From NCBI RefSeq assembly GCF_006874465.1, contig NZ_VIRL01000001.1:186001-250000 (forward strand): 64,000 bases of DNA. The letters are read 5' to 3'. The notes below the pieces were generated by a model. That model made no database searches, was not told the origin of the DNA, and was given only the letters and a program-made list of their open reading frames with translations. How positions within the stretch are numbered: the stretch's first letter is position 1; every line of letters begins with the position of its first letter. This DNA is from Microbispora bryophytorum (lineage in GTDB: Bacteria; Actinomycetota; Actinomycetes; Streptosporangiales; Streptosporangiaceae). The translations under genes and the position numbers were made by a program. Of this stretch, positions 16,181 through 25,170 are shown piece after piece.

Positions 16181-17551
16181 GTGAAGTTGCGACAGAGATC
16201 CATCTTTACCGCGATCGCGGCCGCCGCGGTCCTCGTCCTGGGTACGGGACGCATGGCACTGAGTGACAGCCTCGGTGCGACCGCACCGTCCTCGATCAGC
16301 GCCGCCGCCGCGGCGGCGGCGACCGCCGGATGCGGCAAGACCCCGACACTGAGAAGCGGTTCACAGACGATCACGACCAGCGGCAAGAATCGCAGCTGGA
16401 TCCTGAGGATCCCCGACAACTACGACAACAACCGCCCGTACCGGTTGATCTTCGCGTATCACTGGCTGAACGGCACCGCCCAGATCGTCGACACGGGCGG
16501 ATCGGACGGATCCGTCTGGGCCTACTACGGGCTCAAGCAGCTTTCGAACAACAGCACGATCTTCATCGCACCCCAGGGCATCAACAACGGCTGGGGCAAC
16601 TCCAACGGTGAAGACCTGACCTTCACCGACGACGTGCTGAAGCGTGTCGAGAGCGATCTCTGCGTCGACACGTCGCAGCGCTTCGCCATGGGGTGGAGCT
16701 ACGGCGGCGCGATGAGCTTCGCGGAAGCCTGTGCCCGGCCGACGATCTTCCGTGCGGTCGCGGTCTACTCCGGCGCGCAGCTCAGCGGGTGCAACGGCGG
16801 CACTCAGCCCGTCGCGTACATGGGAATTCACGGCATCCACGACTCGGTGCTCAACATCTCCCAGGGACGTTCGCTGCGTGACAGGTTCGTCTCGAACAAC
16901 GGCTGCACCCCCACGAACCCCCGAGAGCCCTCACAGGGCAGCCTGACGCACATCATCACCGCCTACCAGGGATGCCGGGCCGGCTACCCGGTCGTCTGGG
17001 CCGCGTTCGACGGGGACCACACCCCCTCTCCGAACGACGGGTCCACCTCGACCAGCGGTGCCAGGACCTGGACGTCGGCAGAGGTGTGGAAGTTCTTCAC
17101 GCAGTTCCAGTCCGACGCGTCTCCTTCTCCTTCACCGTCCCCGTCGGCGTCGCCCTCCTCGTCCCCGTCCGCGTCCCCGTCGGCGTCCCCGTCGGCGTCG
17201 CCTTCTCCGTCGGCATCGCCCAGCGGCGGATCGGGCGCCTGCCGGGTCAGCGCCACCGTCAACGCCTGGAACAACGGCCTGACCGAGAACCTCACCATCA
17301 CCAACACCGGCTCCTCGGCCGTCAACGGCTGGTCGCTGGCCTTCACCCTCCCCAGCGGACAGACCATCACCGGCGGATGGAACGCCACCTACTCCCCCAC
17401 CAGCGGACAGGTCACGGCGAGAAACATGAGCTACAACGGGTCGCTGGCCCCCGGAGCCTCCACCGAGGTCGGCTTCCAGGCCACCCACACCGGTAACGCC
17501 GCCAAGCCCACCGCCTTCAGCCTCAACGGCAGCCCCTGCACCGTCGCCTGA
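16181..17551 (+). CDS. Secreted CE1/feruloyl-esterase-like enzyme with CBM2
   Basis: A 456-aa extracellular enzyme in three parts. A signal peptide (IFTAIAAAAVLVLGTG) leads to a PHB-depolymerase/feruloyl-esterase alpha/beta hydrolase with the nucleophile elbow GWSYGG (Ser173) and a C-terminal GDHTPSP His. A linker of Ser-Pro and Ser-Ala repeats (about 310-350) joins it to a family 2 carbohydrate-binding module starting GACRVSATVNAWNNGLTENL. The architecture indicates release of feruloyl or acetyl groups from plant cell wall polysaccharide. GTG 16181 follows AGGGAG. LacI-like and other dyads upstream suggest sugar control. Confidence 0.92.
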   Translation: MKLRQRSIFTAIAAAAVLVLGTGRMALSDSLGATAPSSISAAAAAAATAGCGKTPTLRSGSQTITTSGKNRSWILRIPDNYDNNRPYRLIFAYHWLNGTAQIVDTGGSDGSVWAYYGLKQLSNNSTIFIAPQGINNGWGNSNGEDLTFTDDVLKRVESDLCVDTSQRFAMGWSYGGAMSFAEACARPTIFRAVAVYSGAQLSGCNGGTQPVAYMGIHGIHDSVLNISQGRSLRDRFVSNNGCTPTNPREPSQGSLTHIITAYQGCRAGYPVVWAAFDGDHTPSPNDGSTSTSGARTWTSAEVWKFFTQFQSDASPSPSPSPSASPSSSPSASPSASPSASPSPSASPSGGSGACRVSATVNAWNNGLTENLTITNTGSSAVNGWSLAFTLPSGQTITGGWNATYSPTSGQVTARNMSYNGSLAPGASTEVGFQATHTGNAAKPTAFSLNGSPCTVA

Positions 17552-17566
17552 TCAACAAGGATCACC

Positions 17567-17596
17567 GGGGGCGGCGCCCGAGCGGGCGCCGCCCCC
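17567..17596 (+). terminator. Strong GC hairpin after esterase-CBM2
   Basis: GGGGGCGGCGCCCG and CGGGCGCCGCCCCC form a 14-bp perfect stem around AG, 16 bp after the stop codon. It is a clear factor-independent terminator of the actinomycete type without a T-run. Confidence 0.85.
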
Positions 17597-17684
17597 GCTG
17601 TTCGCCCTCTACGTCACCCCACGGCGCCTTGCGATCAGGTCACGAAGGCGGTCGAGTGGCCTCACGTTGACTAGCCTCACCGGC

Positions 17685-18587
17685 ATGCCGCTCGCCTCGG
17701 TCCCCAGCCCTGTCCAAGGGGTCTGGTATCTCGGATTCATCCCGATCCGGGCCTATGCATTGTGCTTCATCATCGCGATCGTCTTCGGCACCTGGCTCAG
17801 CGAGCGCCGATGGCGCGCCCGCGGCGGCGAGAAGGGCGCGATCAGCGACATCGCGGTCCCCGGAGTGATCTTCGGCCTGATCGGCGCCCGCCTCTACCAC
17901 GTCATCACCGACTGGCAGACCTACTTCGGCCCGCGCGCGGTCAAGGAGCCCTACCGGGCGTTGTTCGTCTGGGAAGGCGGGCTCAGCATCTGGGGCGCGG
18001 TCGCCCTCGGAGGCGTGGGCGTGTGGCTGGCCTGCCGCCGCCGGGGGCTGCCTCTCGGCGCCGTGGCCGACACGGTCGCGCCCGGCATCGCCTTCGGGCA
18101 GGCGATCGCCCGCTGGGGAAACTGGTTCAACCAGGAGCTGTACGGCGGCCCGACCACGTTGCCGTGGGGCCTGGAGATCGACCAGGCGCACGGCGGCGAG
18201 CCGGGCGTGCTCTACCACCCGACGTTCCTGTACGAGTCGCTGTGGGACGCGGCGCTCGGTTTCGGACTGATCGGTTTCGGACTGATCGGTTTCAGACTGA
18301 TCCCCGCCGGCCGGCGGTCCACGCTGCGCCACGGCCGCCTGTTCGCCCTCTACGTCGCCGGCTACACCTTCGGGCGGTTCTGGATCGAGGGGCTGCGGAT
18401 CGACCCGGTGGGCGGAGTGGACCACGCGGTGACGCTCCTGGGGCTGCGGATCAACCAGTGGACCTCGATCGTGCTGTTCCTCGGCGCCCTGGTCTATCTC
18501 TGGGCGACCCGCGGCGGCGCCGCGCGCCCGGACGAACGCCCGGACGAGCGCCCGGACGAGCGCACCGGCGCCGCTGCTCCCTCATGA
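17685..18587 (+). CDS. lgt: Prolipoprotein diacylglyceryl transferase
   Basis: Membrane enzyme of 300 aa that moves diacylglycerol onto the lipobox cysteine of prolipoproteins. It begins MPLASVPSPVQGVWYLGFIP like other actinobacterial Lgt proteins, and has the signature region GIAFGQAIARWGNWFNQELY and the FWIEGLRIDPV segment, with about seven membrane helices. ATG 17685 matches the family N terminus; TTG 17667 is possible. Two short tandem repeats are odd: a 15-bp unit coding FGLIG about 2.5 times (18256-18297) and a 12-bp unit coding RPDE at the C terminus. The gene ends inside the convergent esterase. Confidence 0.93.
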   Translation: MPLASVPSPVQGVWYLGFIPIRAYALCFIIAIVFGTWLSERRWRARGGEKGAISDIAVPGVIFGLIGARLYHVITDWQTYFGPRAVKEPYRALFVWEGGLSIWGAVALGGVGVWLACRRRGLPLGAVADTVAPGIAFGQAIARWGNWFNQELYGGPTTLPWGLEIDQAHGGEPGVLYHPTFLYESLWDAALGFGLIGFGLIGFRLIPAGRRSTLRHGRLFALYVAGYTFGRFWIEGLRIDPVGGVDHAVTLLGLRINQWTSIVLFLGALVYLWATRGGAARPDERPDERPDERTGAAAPS

Positions 18588-19622
18588 CCGTTCGGCCGCC
18601 GGGCCGAGCGCGAGCCCGGCGGCCAGGGCGTCGAGCATGCCCTGGCGGAACGCGTGCATGGACGGCACGGTCGCGTGGTGGTCGAAGTCGGCGCCGTGAT
18701 ACATGCCGGGCTCGACGACGAGGTCGACAGGCACGCCGGCCGACCTGAGCCGTTCGGCGTAGCTCAGGTTCTCCGCGTAGAACAGGTCGAGGTCGCCGAC
18801 GCCGATCCACGCGGGCGGCAGACCGCGCAGGTCCTCCCGGCGGGCCGCCGCGGCGTAGGGGCGGGATTCGGCGACACTCGGCCCGCGACCGAGATAGCAG
18901 GTCCAGGCGTACGTGTTGGAGCGCCGCGTCCATCCGACCCTGCCGCGTCCCCGATGGTCGCGCACCAGCGCCGTACGGTCGTCCAGCATGGGATAGAGGA
19001 GCATCTGGAACGCCACCGGCAGCCCGTGGTCGTGCGCCTTCTGCACGACCGAGGCCGCCAGCCCGCCGCCGGCGCTCGCTCCGCCCACCGCGACACGCGT
19101 GCCTTCCCCGCCGAGCGCGGGGGCGGCGTCGTGCAGCCAGCGCAGCGCGGCGAAGCAGTCGTCGAACCCGGCGGGGAAGGGGTGCTCCGGAGCGAGCCGG
19201 TAGCGTGGGCTCACCACCACGATCCGCAGGTCGCGGGCGATGCGGCTGCACAGTTCGTGGTCGCTTTCTGGGTGGCCGAGAATCGTGCCGCCCCCATGGA
19301 TCCACAGCAGCGCCCCGCCGGGGCGCCGGTGACCGGGCGGCTCGTACACGAAGGCGTCCCGGCCGCCGGGGACGTCGTGCCGCGTGATCGCCACCCCCGC
19401 GACCGGGTCCGTCGCCAGGCGCGAGCGCCGCCGGGCGCGGGACAGGCTCCACTTGCCGGTGATCGGGCGCGGCAGCCACAGCGCGGGTGTCCTCAGCTCC
19501 GGCGCGACGGCCGACAGCGTGTGGTGACGACGCGCCACCGAGACCGCCACCGTGGCCGCCGCCGTGGCCGCGACGGCGGACGCCGCGGCCACTCCCGCCG
19601 CCGCGCCGCGCGGCGTGCTCAA
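18582..19622 (-). CDS. HSL-family alpha/beta hydrolase (esterase), membrane-anchored
   Basis: A 346-aa hydrolase. Residues 110-112 are part of the HGGG oxyanion motif (WIHGGGTILG), Ser183 lies in GGASAGGG, and the acid and His are in GVGDLDLFYAENLSY and PGMYHGADFDH. An Ala-rich hydrophobic N terminus (GVAAASAVAATAAATVAV) may be an anchor or signal. The best start is a TTG at 19622 that overlaps the TGA of the GH68 gene (TTGA), indicating translational coupling as the last gene of the sugar operon. It may deacylate esterified sugars (inference). Confidence 0.85.
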   Translation of the reverse strand: MSTPRGAAAGVAAASAVAATAAATVAVSVARRHHTLSAVAPELRTPALWLPRPITGKWSLSRARRRSRLATDPVAGVAITRHDVPGGRDAFVYEPPGHRRPGGALLWIHGGGTILGHPESDHELCSRIARDLRIVVVSPRYRLAPEHPFPAGFDDCFAALRWLHDAAPALGGEGTRVAVGGASAGGGLAASVVQKAHDHGLPVAFQMLLYPMLDDRTALVRDHRGRGRVGWTRRSNTYAWTCYLGRGPSVAESRPYAAAARREDLRGLPPAWIGVGDLDLFYAENLSYAERLRSAGVPVDLVVEPGMYHGADFDHHATVPSMHAFRQGMLDALAAGLALGPAAERS

Positions 19623-20779
19623 CGCCCCGCTCCCGTGGACACGGGAACGACCAGAGAGGTGGCGGCTCCGTGCAGGGTGAGTTCGAGTACGGGCGCGATC
19701 GTCCCGCCGAAGGCGGCCCTGGCCTCGGCGGCCTCGGCCTGCCACGGATCCGTCACTCCGGTGGAGCGGTAGTTGACGAAGCCCACGACCTTCAGGTCGG
19801 GCAGGACCACCCAGGCGTACGCCTGGTCGGGCTCTTCGGCGGGGTTGCGCAGCACGAGCCCCGAGCCGTTCAGCGGCGTGTACGGCCCGGTGAGGCTGGG
19901 GGCGACGAAGCCGTAGAGCCCGGTGGGCGCGCTTCCCGGCGGGTGGAACGAGTGACGATGCGTGCAGAAGAAGAGGTAGTACGACGACCCGTGCGCCACG
20001 ATGTGCGGCCGTTCGATCTCGTGGTTGACTCCGTCGGCCACGAGGAGCGGCGGCCGCAGCGACCAGCCGTCCGGGGTCGCGGCGGCGAGGGCCACCGCGC
20101 CCATGAAGGCGTGGTCCGCGCCGGGGGACGCCGCGACGGACGCGGCGACGAGCAGATACTCGCGCCCGTCGGCGGGGTCGCGGAACCACCCAGGATCGCG
20201 GAAGGCCTTGATCCGCCCAGGTCCTCCCTCGACCTCGTCGGCCGGCAGATACGTCACGCCGTCCGAGCGCAGGATCTCCGTGTGCTCGGCCGCCTGGTCC
20301 AGCAGGATTCGGCCGCCGTCGGTCACCAGCCGGGCGCGGGCCTCGACGACGCTCTGGGCGAACGTCGGGCGTGCCTCCCCTCGCCGGCCCGCGGCCGTGT
20401 AGAACACCGACACCGTGCCGTCCGGTCTGCGGACCGCCGATCCCGACCATTCGCGGCTGCCCGGTGAGACTCCGTCGGCGAAGGCGTGACCGAGGTCGGT
20501 CCAGCCGTCGCCGTCCTTGGCGAGCAGCCGGAGGCGGGCGCGGTCGTGCCGCTCCTCCGGGTGGCCGAGGGCGGGCGCGGAAAGCGCCATCCACAACTCA
20601 CTGCCGCGCACCACGGACGTCGAGCCGTCCTCCTCCTGGATCGGCCACAGATCCCAGATGTCGTCGTCCGGCAGCACGCGCGGCGGCGCCGGAAGGCCGA
20701 TGACCGGTGCGGTCGTCGCCGCGTCGCCGGCCGGCGCGGCGAGGTGCTCCCGCGTCCAGCGCGCGGGCTCGCCGTTCAC
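19619..20779 (-). CDS. GH68 levansucrase-family glycoside hydrolase, no signal peptide
   Basis: A 386-aa five-bladed-propeller enzyme. All GH68 landmarks are visible: the nucleophile in IWDLWPIQ (Asp43), EWSGSAV, the transition-state Asp in RDPGWFRDP, and the acid/base Glu in NHEIERPHIV. Family members split sucrose and transfer or hydrolyse fructosyl groups. Secreted levansucrases are longer; this one lacks a signal peptide, so it should act inside the cell on imported sucrose or fructosides. Start GTG 20779 overlaps the stop of a 34-codon ORF, and its end overlaps the esterase. Confidence 0.88.
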   Translation of the reverse strand: MNGEPARWTREHLAAPAGDAATTAPVIGLPAPPRVLPDDDIWDLWPIQEEDGSTSVVRGSELWMALSAPALGHPEERHDRARLRLLAKDGDGWTDLGHAFADGVSPGSREWSGSAVRRPDGTVSVFYTAAGRRGEARPTFAQSVVEARARLVTDGGRILLDQAAEHTEILRSDGVTYLPADEVEGGPGRIKAFRDPGWFRDPADGREYLLVAASVAASPGADHAFMGAVALAAATPDGWSLRPPLLVADGVNHEIERPHIVAHGSSYYLFFCTHRHSFHPPGSAPTGLYGFVAPSLTGPYTPLNGSGLVLRNPAEEPDQAYAWVVLPDLKVVGFVNYRSTGVTDPWQAEAAEARAAFGGTIAPVLELTLHGAATSLVVPVSTGAGR

Positions 20780-20880
20780 GCGGTCCCCCCGTCACGTCGC
20801 CGCCCGCCGGCGAGCACCTCGTACGCGCCGGACCGGATCTCCGGTCCGGGCGTGCCGTCTCGCCGCCCCCATGGAGCCAT
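20776..20880 (-). CDS. 34-codon small ORF coupled to the GH68 gene
   Basis: ATG 20880 has a near-ideal ribosome-binding site, GGAGG with 8 nt spacing, better than that of the GH68 gene. The predicted peptide starts MAPWGRRDGTPGPEIRSGAY and is basic. Its TGA overlaps the GTG of GH68 (GTGA), the arrangement of a coupled leader ORF. I recognise no domain. It could be a leader that brings ribosomes to the GH68 start, or a real small protein. Confidence 0.5.
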   Translation of the reverse strand: MAPWGRRDGTPGPEIRSGAYEVLAGGRRRDGGTA

Positions 20881-20965
20881 GCGAAGAACCTCCAACTCAG
20901 TCGCGCGGGCCGTTTCCCGGCGCGTCACAGAAAGCGTCATCAGAAAAGCGTCAGCAGAACCGGGG

Positions 20966-21880
20966 TCAGTTCGGCGCGGCCCGTGCCGCGCGTGCGAGTT
21001 CCACCGCACCGGCCACTCCCGAGCGGTCGCCGAGGGAGGGGCCGGTGACGTACTCCCCCATCGCCGCGGGGCCGACGGGCACCGGCGCCCCGGGGTAGCC
21101 GGCGGTAAGGGTGAGCAGCCGCGCCCGCACGGCCGGAAGCAGCGCGGGGTGCTTGGCGACGCCCCCGCCCACGACGATCCGCTCGGGCGACAGCGCGTAG
21201 GTCAGGTTCATGACGGCGAGGGCGACGTACTCGGCTTCAAGTTCCCAGGCCGACGGGTCGTCCAGATACTCGGCCGGACGCCCCCAGCGCCGGCGCATCG
21301 CCTCGCCCGACGCGAGCCCTTCGAGGCAGTCGCCGTGGAAGGGACAGCTCCCCTCGAACGGGTCCCGGATCGGGTCGTGGGGGATGCGGATGTGCCCGAA
21401 CTCGGGATGCAGGAGCCCGTGCACGAGCCCGCCGTTCACCACCGCCCCCATGCCGATGCCGGTGCCCACGGTGATGTACGCGAGCGTGCCGAGCCCCGCG
21501 CCCGCACCCCGCCGCCATTCCCCCAGCGCCGCGGCGTTGACGTCCGTGTCCAGGCGGACGGGTACGTCCAGCGCGGCGCGGAAGGGGGTGACGACGTCCA
21601 CGTTCGCCCAGCCCGGCTTGGGCGTGGCCAGGATGTGGCCGTACGTCGGCGAACCCGGTCGCACGTCCACCGGGCCGAAGGTGCCGACGCCGAGCGCGGC
21701 GAGCGGCGGATGGTCCTCGAAGAACCGCACCGCGGCGCCGATGGTCGTCTCCGATGTGGTCGTGGGGATCACCTCGGTCGTGAGAACGCCTCCCTCGGCG
21801 TCGGCGACCGCGCACACCCACTTCGTCCCGCCCGCTTCGATCCCCCCGTAGAACGGGGCAGCTCCGTCCACGCGCGTCAC
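20966..21880 (-). CDS. ROK-family fructokinase
   Basis: A 304-aa sugar kinase. It opens with the phosphate-binding motif YGGIEAGGTKWVCAVADAEG and carries the fructokinase-type zinc site: HPEFGHIRIPHD, then GSCPFHGDCLEGLASGEA. VVGGGVAKHPALL near the C terminus is typical. This subfamily phosphorylates fructose at C6. The start GTG 21880 overlaps the permease stop (GTGA). Together with GH68 it makes an internal route from sucrose/fructosides to fructose-6-phosphate. Confidence 0.9.
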   Translation of the reverse strand: MTRVDGAAPFYGGIEAGGTKWVCAVADAEGGVLTTEVIPTTTSETTIGAAVRFFEDHPPLAALGVGTFGPVDVRPGSPTYGHILATPKPGWANVDVVTPFRAALDVPVRLDTDVNAAALGEWRRGAGAGLGTLAYITVGTGIGMGAVVNGGLVHGLLHPEFGHIRIPHDPIRDPFEGSCPFHGDCLEGLASGEAMRRRWGRPAEYLDDPSAWELEAEYVALAVMNLTYALSPERIVVGGGVAKHPALLPAVRARLLTLTAGYPGAPVPVGPAAMGEYVTGPSLGDRSGVAGAVELARAARAAPN

Positions 21881-22701
21881 CCCTTCAAAGAACCCTGGAG
21901 CAGAGCCGTGACGAAGCGGCGCTGGAAGATGAGAAAGATCACGAGCGTGGGGGTCAGGATCAGCAGCGATCCCGCGCACAGCAGCGGCATGTCGGTCCCC
22001 CACTGCCCCTGGAAGGCGCCCAGGGCTCCCGACATCGTCCGTTTCAACGGGTCGTCGACGAGGACGATCGCCAGGAGGAACTGGTTCCAGGTCCACAGGA
22101 ACAGCAGGATCGCCAGGGACGACAGCGCCGGCATGGCCAGCGGGACGTGGATGCGCCAGAAGAGCTGCCACACGTTCGCGCCGTCTATCCGCGCGCTCTC
22201 GGACAGCGCCTCGGGCACGTTGACGAAGTGCGCCCGCATCCAGAAGACCCCGAACGGCATGAACAGCCCGATGAGCGGCAGGATGATGGCCCACCGGGTG
22301 TTCAGCAGCCCCATGTCGCGCACCTGGTAGTACAGCGGCGTGATGATGCCCTCGAACGGCAGCGTCAGCCCGAGCACGAACACGAGGAACACCAGGTTCC
22401 GTCCCGCCATCCGCAGGTGACCGATGGCGAAACCCGCCAGCGTCCCGAGGAGCAACGAGAGGGGGACCACGCCGAGCACGATGAGCACGCTTGATTTGAT
22501 CAGCTCGATCATCCGCGCGGCCTGGAAGGCCTTGACGAAGTTGCCCCACTGCGGGTCGCTCGGCCACTCCAGGCCCGACGGGTAGCTGCCGGACGGGTGC
22601 AGAGCGGTGACGAACAGGCTGAGGAACGGCATGAGCGTGACCGCCATCAGCAGGACGAGCAGCAGCCTTCCGGTCCAGGCCTCTCGACGTCCGACGATCA
22701 T
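21877..22701 (-). CDS. Sugar ABC transporter permease, MalG type
   Basis: A 274-aa CUT1-family inner-membrane permease with six predicted helices. The EAA loop is ALSESARIDGANVWQLFWRI, followed by HVPLAMPALSS. It starts at ATG 22701, overlapping the TAA of the other permease (TAATG). With the lipoprotein and the MalF-type permease it forms the uptake system for the operon's sugar. No ATPase gene is present, so a shared MsiK-like ATPase elsewhere probably energises it, as in other actinomycetes. Confidence 0.92.
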   Translation of the reverse strand: MIVGRREAWTGRLLLVLLMAVTLMPFLSLFVTALHPSGSYPSGLEWPSDPQWGNFVKAFQAARMIELIKSSVLIVLGVVPLSLLLGTLAGFAIGHLRMAGRNLVFLVFVLGLTLPFEGIITPLYYQVRDMGLLNTRWAIILPLIGLFMPFGVFWMRAHFVNVPEALSESARIDGANVWQLFWRIHVPLAMPALSSLAILLFLWTWNQFLLAIVLVDDPLKRTMSGALGAFQGQWGTDMPLLCAGSLLILTPTLVIFLIFQRRFVTALLQGSLKG

Positions 22702-23666
22702 TAGGACCTGTCCTTGGTGAGCCATTGGATGGGAAGGGCGACGAGGATGACGAGCAGCATGAGCACGACGGCCAGCGCGGACGCCATGCCCACCTGCCGT
22801 TCCGAGAAGGCCAGGTAGTAGATCTCCAGTCCGGGGACCATGGTCGCGTTCCCCGGCCCGCCCTGGGTGGAGACGTAGACGATGTCGAAGCTGGCCAGAG
22901 CCGCGATCACGGTCACCGTGACGCAGACACCGATCTCCTGCCGCAGGCTGGGCACGGTGATCGAGATGAACTCGCGCAGCGAGTTTGCTCCGTCCATCCG
23001 GGCCGCCTCGTACAGCGACGGGTCGATCTTGCTCATGCCGGACAGCAGAAGGATCGTGCACAGGCCGAGCAGCACCCACGCCCCGATCACGCCGACCGCC
23101 GGCAGGGCCGTGGAGAAGTCGCCCAGCCACGCGCGCGCCACGCCGTCGAGCCCGACGTACCCGAGCAGCTGGTTGACCAGCCCGGTCGACGACAACAGCC
23201 AGCTCCAGGCGATGCCGGCGGCGACGAGCGGGATGACCTGCGGCAGGAACAGCACCGTCCGCGCCACCAGCGCGAGCCGGCTCGCGGCGATCCGGCGGAT
23301 CGTCGAGGCGATCGCCAGACCCAGCACGACCGGGATCACGCTGAAGAAGGCGATCAGCTTGACCGCGTTCAGGATGGAGGCGAACAGGTCGGGGTCGGTG
23401 AACACCTTGACGTAGTTACCGAGTCCGGCCCAGGTGGACGGGCCGATACCGTCCCAGCGATACAGCGAGTACTGAACGGTGAGAACGATCGGCCGTAGGA
23501 CGAAGACCGCGTAGACGATGAGCGCCGGAGCCACGAACAGCCAGCCGACCCGACTCGGCGTGCGGAGCCCGCCCGCGCGGGCGGGGCTCCGCTTCCTCGT
23601 CACGGCTGCCGGCCCGGGGCGGGTCGCGGGGGAATCGACCGCGCTGTCGGGAGTCGGCCGTGTCAT
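22701..23666 (-). CDS. Sugar ABC transporter permease, MalF type
   Basis: A 321-aa CUT1 permease. After a basic cytoplasmic N terminus (about 35 aa) the first helix begins VGWLFVAPALIVYAVFVLRP; the EAA loop is SLYEAARMDGANSLREFISI. It lies 6 bp after the binding-protein gene and overlaps the MalG-type permease by one base. It forms the heterodimeric channel with that protein. Confidence 0.92.
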   Translation of the reverse strand: MTRPTPDSAVDSPATRPGPAAVTRKRSPARAGGLRTPSRVGWLFVAPALIVYAVFVLRPIVLTVQYSLYRWDGIGPSTWAGLGNYVKVFTDPDLFASILNAVKLIAFFSVIPVVLGLAIASTIRRIAASRLALVARTVLFLPQVIPLVAAGIAWSWLLSSTGLVNQLLGYVGLDGVARAWLGDFSTALPAVGVIGAWVLLGLCTILLLSGMSKIDPSLYEAARMDGANSLREFISITVPSLRQEIGVCVTVTVIAALASFDIVYVSTQGGPGNATMVPGLEIYYLAFSERQVGMASALAVVLMLLVILVALPIQWLTKDRS

Positions 23667-23672
23667 CGGTGC

Positions 23673-25028
23673 TCAGCTCCCCCCGACCTGGCTCGTGTAG
23701 TCGCTCTGCACCGACTTCAGCAGTTCCTCCGGGGTCTGCTGCCCGGCGACCAGCTTCTGCAACTGGGGCGTCCAGCTCTTGGCGTAGATCGCGCCGGTGG
23801 CGTTGGCGATGAAGTCCATCGAGCCGTTGTCCTGGGCGATCTTCGCCCCTGCATCCAGGGTGCTCGCGGTGACCGTGCCCTCCGCCACCTCCGGCATGGG
23901 GGCGTCCGCCGGGCCCATCGGGTGCGACCCGCCGATTTTCACGCCGATCTCACGCGCCTTCGGGTCGGTCGCCACCCAGTTGAGGAAGAACGCCGCGCAG
24001 TCGGCGTTCTTCGCCCTGGAGCTGATCCCGTAGGTCAGGGGCGCCGACATGGCGGCCTGCTTGCCGCCCTGCTGCACCGGCGGCATCAGGAAGAAGCCCA
24101 CGTTGCCCGCCATCTGCTTGTCGAGGTTCCCCGACTCCCAGTCACCGTTGAACGAGAACAGGCCCTCGCCCTTGATGAAGCGGCTCATCATCGTCGCGTA
24201 GTCGACGGCGTTGATGTCCTTCCAGAAGTACCCGGCCTTGATCCACTTCTCCAGGTGCTGCGTCGCCTGCACGTTGGAGGGGGTGTCGATCGTGGCGCCC
24301 GGCTTCTGGTAGATCCAGTCGTTGATCGGCCCCGAGGGACCGTACGAGGCCATGAGGTCCTGCAGCGGGAAGGCGAGACCGCCGGTGGCCCCGCCGTTGA
24401 ACTGGGCGATCGGGGTGATGCCCGCGCTCTTGGCCTTCGCCATCGCGTCGTCCAGCTCGGCCAGGGTGGTCGGCGGGGACGACATGCCGATCTTGTCCGC
24501 GAGCTTCTTGTTGTAGAACACACCGGTCATGCTGAAGTTCAGCCCCATGGCGTACAGCGATCCCTCGCCGCGGGTCTTCCCGCCGGGGGCCAGCCGCATC
24601 TGCTCCAGCTGCGAGGCGGGCCAGGAGTCCCAGCCGAACGCCTTCGCGTAGCCGTCGAGGTTCTTCAGCAGGTTGTTCTTCACCAGCTCCGACACCTGCG
24701 GAAGCCGCATCAGGTCCGGCGGATCGTCGGCGAGGACGCGCGGCGCGTTCTGGGTGATCACCGCGAACTGGTCCTCGCGGATGTTCCATTTGACATTCGG
24801 GTACTGCTTGGAGAACTCGGTGCTGAGTTCCTTCGGCAGGGGGAAGCCGGTCTCGATGTAGGCGTTCAGCGTGACCGGCGCCGTGCCACAGGTCGGCGCG
24901 GCCGCCAGGGACGCGCCGGTGGCCTCCGGCTGGGGGGCGTCGCCGCCGGGCGCCCCGCAGCCCGCCGCCAGCGTTCCCCCCATCACGACCGCGAGTGCGG
25001 CCCCGTTCCAGCGAGTTCGACGCGACAT
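23673..25028 (-). CDS. Sugar ABC transporter substrate-binding lipoprotein
   Basis: A 451-aa CUT1 solute-binding protein, first gene of the operon. The N terminus is a lipoprotein signal (AALAVVMGGTLAAGCGAPGG, lipobox LAAGC). The mature part has the extracellular binding-protein fold: VTLNAYIETGFPLPKELSTE, MTGVFYNKKLADKIG, and SFNGDWESGNLDKQMAGNV. ATG 25028 has AAGGAG. The GH68 and fructokinase genes downstream point to sucrose, levan oligomers or another fructoside as ligand (inference). Confidence 0.92.
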   Translation of the reverse strand: MSRRTRWNGAALAVVMGGTLAAGCGAPGGDAPQPEATGASLAAAPTCGTAPVTLNAYIETGFPLPKELSTEFSKQYPNVKWNIREDQFAVITQNAPRVLADDPPDLMRLPQVSELVKNNLLKNLDGYAKAFGWDSWPASQLEQMRLAPGGKTRGEGSLYAMGLNFSMTGVFYNKKLADKIGMSSPPTTLAELDDAMAKAKSAGITPIAQFNGGATGGLAFPLQDLMASYGPSGPINDWIYQKPGATIDTPSNVQATQHLEKWIKAGYFWKDINAVDYATMMSRFIKGEGLFSFNGDWESGNLDKQMAGNVGFFLMPPVQQGGKQAAMSAPLTYGISSRAKNADCAAFFLNWVATDPKAREIGVKIGGSHPMGPADAPMPEVAEGTVTASTLDAGAKIAQDNGSMDFIANATGAIYAKSWTPQLQKLVAGQQTPEELLKSVQSDYTSQVGGS

Positions 25029-25090
25029 CTGCGTCTCCTTGATTGCTCGGGGACCCGCCGGCACATACCGGACGCCCCATGACTCAGGTT

Positions 25091-25108
25091 TGCTAAATCG
25101 GATTAGCA
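25091..25108 (+). promoter_or_regulatory. LacI operator of the sugar operon
   Basis: TGCTAA-ATCGGA-TTAGCA is an 18-bp inverted repeat between the divergent binding-protein gene (start 25028) and the LacI gene (start 25171). The half-site resembles other LacI-family operators. It can control both directions. Confidence 0.75.
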
Positions 25109-25170
25109 GTGCGATAGTCTCATCACACGAGTCGCGGAGTGTCAACCCCCACATCGCAGGAGGTCGCTCG

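Noticed and set aside
18582..20594. 670-codon open frame covering esterase and upstream sequence
   Set aside because: The upstream part is an arginine-rich shadow of the GH68 gene; homology to esterases begins after the TTG at 19622.
22725..23498. Long plus-strand frames opposite the ABC permeases
   Set aside because: Asp/Arg/His-rich composition is that of GC-rich antisense shadows; the minus strand has clear permease homology.
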